Source: Nocardioides albertanoniae
GTDB taxonomy: Bacteria > Actinomycetota > Actinomycetes > Propionibacteriales > Nocardioidaceae
DNA: 64,000 nucleotides
Direction of reading: 5' to 3'
NCBI RefSeq assembly: GCF_006716315.1
Contig: NZ_VFOV01000001.1
Span: 223,501 to 287,500, forward strand
Shown: positions 63,437 to 64,000 of the stretch, piece by piece
Layout: each line of letters begins with the position of its first letter
Numbering within the stretch: position 1 is the stretch's first letter
Position numbers and translations under genes: made by a program
Notes under the pieces: model-generated
What the model was told of the DNA's origin: nothing
Seen by the model: only the letters and a program-made list of their open reading frames with translations
Database searches by the model: none

Positions 63437-64000
63437 ATGAGCAAGGTCCTCGCAGCACTCTCGGTCTCGGTCGACGGCTTCATCACCGGGCGCGGCCCTG
63501 GGCCCGGCCGCGGCCTGGGCGACGGTGGCGTCCTCTTCGACTGGTACTTCAGCGGCGACACCCCCAGCCGGGTCTTCGACGGCTTCACGCTCGCCGAGCC
63601 GAGCGCCCGTGTCTTCGACGCCCTGGCCTCGCGCGATGGCGTCAGCCTCGCCGGCCGCAACACCTACGACGACTCCGGCTGAGACACGGGCGGTGCCCCG
63701 CACCCCACCGCGCCGCTCGTCGTCCTCTCCCATCGGCCTGCGCCGGCGACCCACGACCGCCAGACCTTCGCCACCACGATCGAGGACGCGATCGCTGTCG
63801 CCAAGCAGCAGGCCGGCGGCAAGGACGTCGGCCTCATGGGCGGCGGTGTCGTGACCGCGGCGCTGAAGGCCGGCCTCGTCGACGAGCTCGTCCTCCACCA
63901 GGTCCCGGTGCTCCTCGGTGCCGGCCGCCGCTTCTTCAACGAGCTCCCCGAGCACATCTCGCTCGAGATCGTCGACGTCGTCGCCGCCCCGGGCGTCACC
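63437..64000 (+). pseudogene. Dihydrofolate-reductase-family (RibD C-terminal) protein with an in-frame TGA; runs off the window
   Basis: The frame from 63437 encodes the start of a RibD-C/YyaP-type reductase (KVLAALSVSVDGFITG, GRNTYDDSG). At 63680-63682 a TGA interrupts it, where relatives usually have Trp. The same frame then continues with family sequence (APLVVLSHRPAP, DVGLMGGGVVTAALKAGLVDELVLHQVPVLLGAG) to the window edge. One base change (TGG to TGA) explains it. The gene is either inactivated or the base is an error. The HxlR gene is divergent. Confidence 0.8.

Overview
The window is about 70% G+C. It carries the actinobacterial gene order rpsF-ssb-rpsR-rplI followed by dnaB. Very high G/C at third codon positions, many GTG starts, several probable leaderless transcripts and frequent GTACGT/CGTACG words in coding DNA fit a member of the Nocardioidaceae (Nocardioides-like). 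This placement is inferred from style and gene order; no 16S gene is present. The region is chromosomal. No phage, transposase, integrase, CRISPR array, tRNA or rRNA gene was recognised.

Layout. 1-4.7 kb: a DUF4143 ATPase preceded by four 23-bp tandem repeats, then a convergent membrane acyltransferase and a deoxyribonuclease IV. 4.7-8.6 kb: a copper operon (csoR, copZ and a copA with an extra C-terminal domain and an intragenic palindromic repeat). 8.6-15.7 kb: the conserved rpsF-ssb-rpsR-rplI block, a DinB-like protein, a small PucR-type DNA-binding protein, a secreted protein, a MATE exporter, a cluster of DnaA-box-like sites, and dnaB. 15.8-21.1 kb: a TetR regulator facing an oxidative operon (acyl-CoA dehydrogenase, AurF-like diiron oxygenase, alpha/beta hydrolase, flavin monooxygenase). 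21.2-29.3 kb: a fluoride riboswitch with two crcB genes, catalase, a serine hydrolase, an NmrA-like reductase, and two CPBP protease genes, one frameshifted. 29.3-34.4 kb: short-chain reductase, FMN-binding protein, GNAT acetyltransferase, enoyl-CoA hydratase with a TetR gene, and a MerR-controlled alcohol dehydrogenase.

34.6-43.7 kb is a divergent sugar-acid catabolic locus. A GntR gene, an enolase-superfamily gene, an aldehyde dehydrogenase and two DUF202 genes run leftward. An IlvD/Edd-type dehydratase, a KDPG-type aldolase, an Nramp-related transporter lacking the metal motifs, and a DgoD-like dehydratase run rightward. 43.7-48 kb: a TauE/SafE exporter and an RpiR-FAD oxidase-GltS-like symporter module that looks like import and oxidation of an amino-acid-like substrate. 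48-51.8 kb: LysR with a TDT transporter, and a TetR/alcohol dehydrogenase pair. 51.8-56.8 kb: a glycerol locus with two glpK genes on either side of an IclR/glpF divergent promoter. 56.9-64 kb: small proteins, a lipoprotein, a fused glycine/sarcosine and dimethylglycine methyltransferase (betaine synthesis), a second flavin monooxygenase, a Tudor-like small protein, GNAT, HxlR, and a dihydrofolate-reductase-family gene broken by an in-frame TGA that runs off the window end.

Many local regulators sit beside inverted repeats that are plausible operators. These repeats are seen directly; their regulator assignments are inferred from position.
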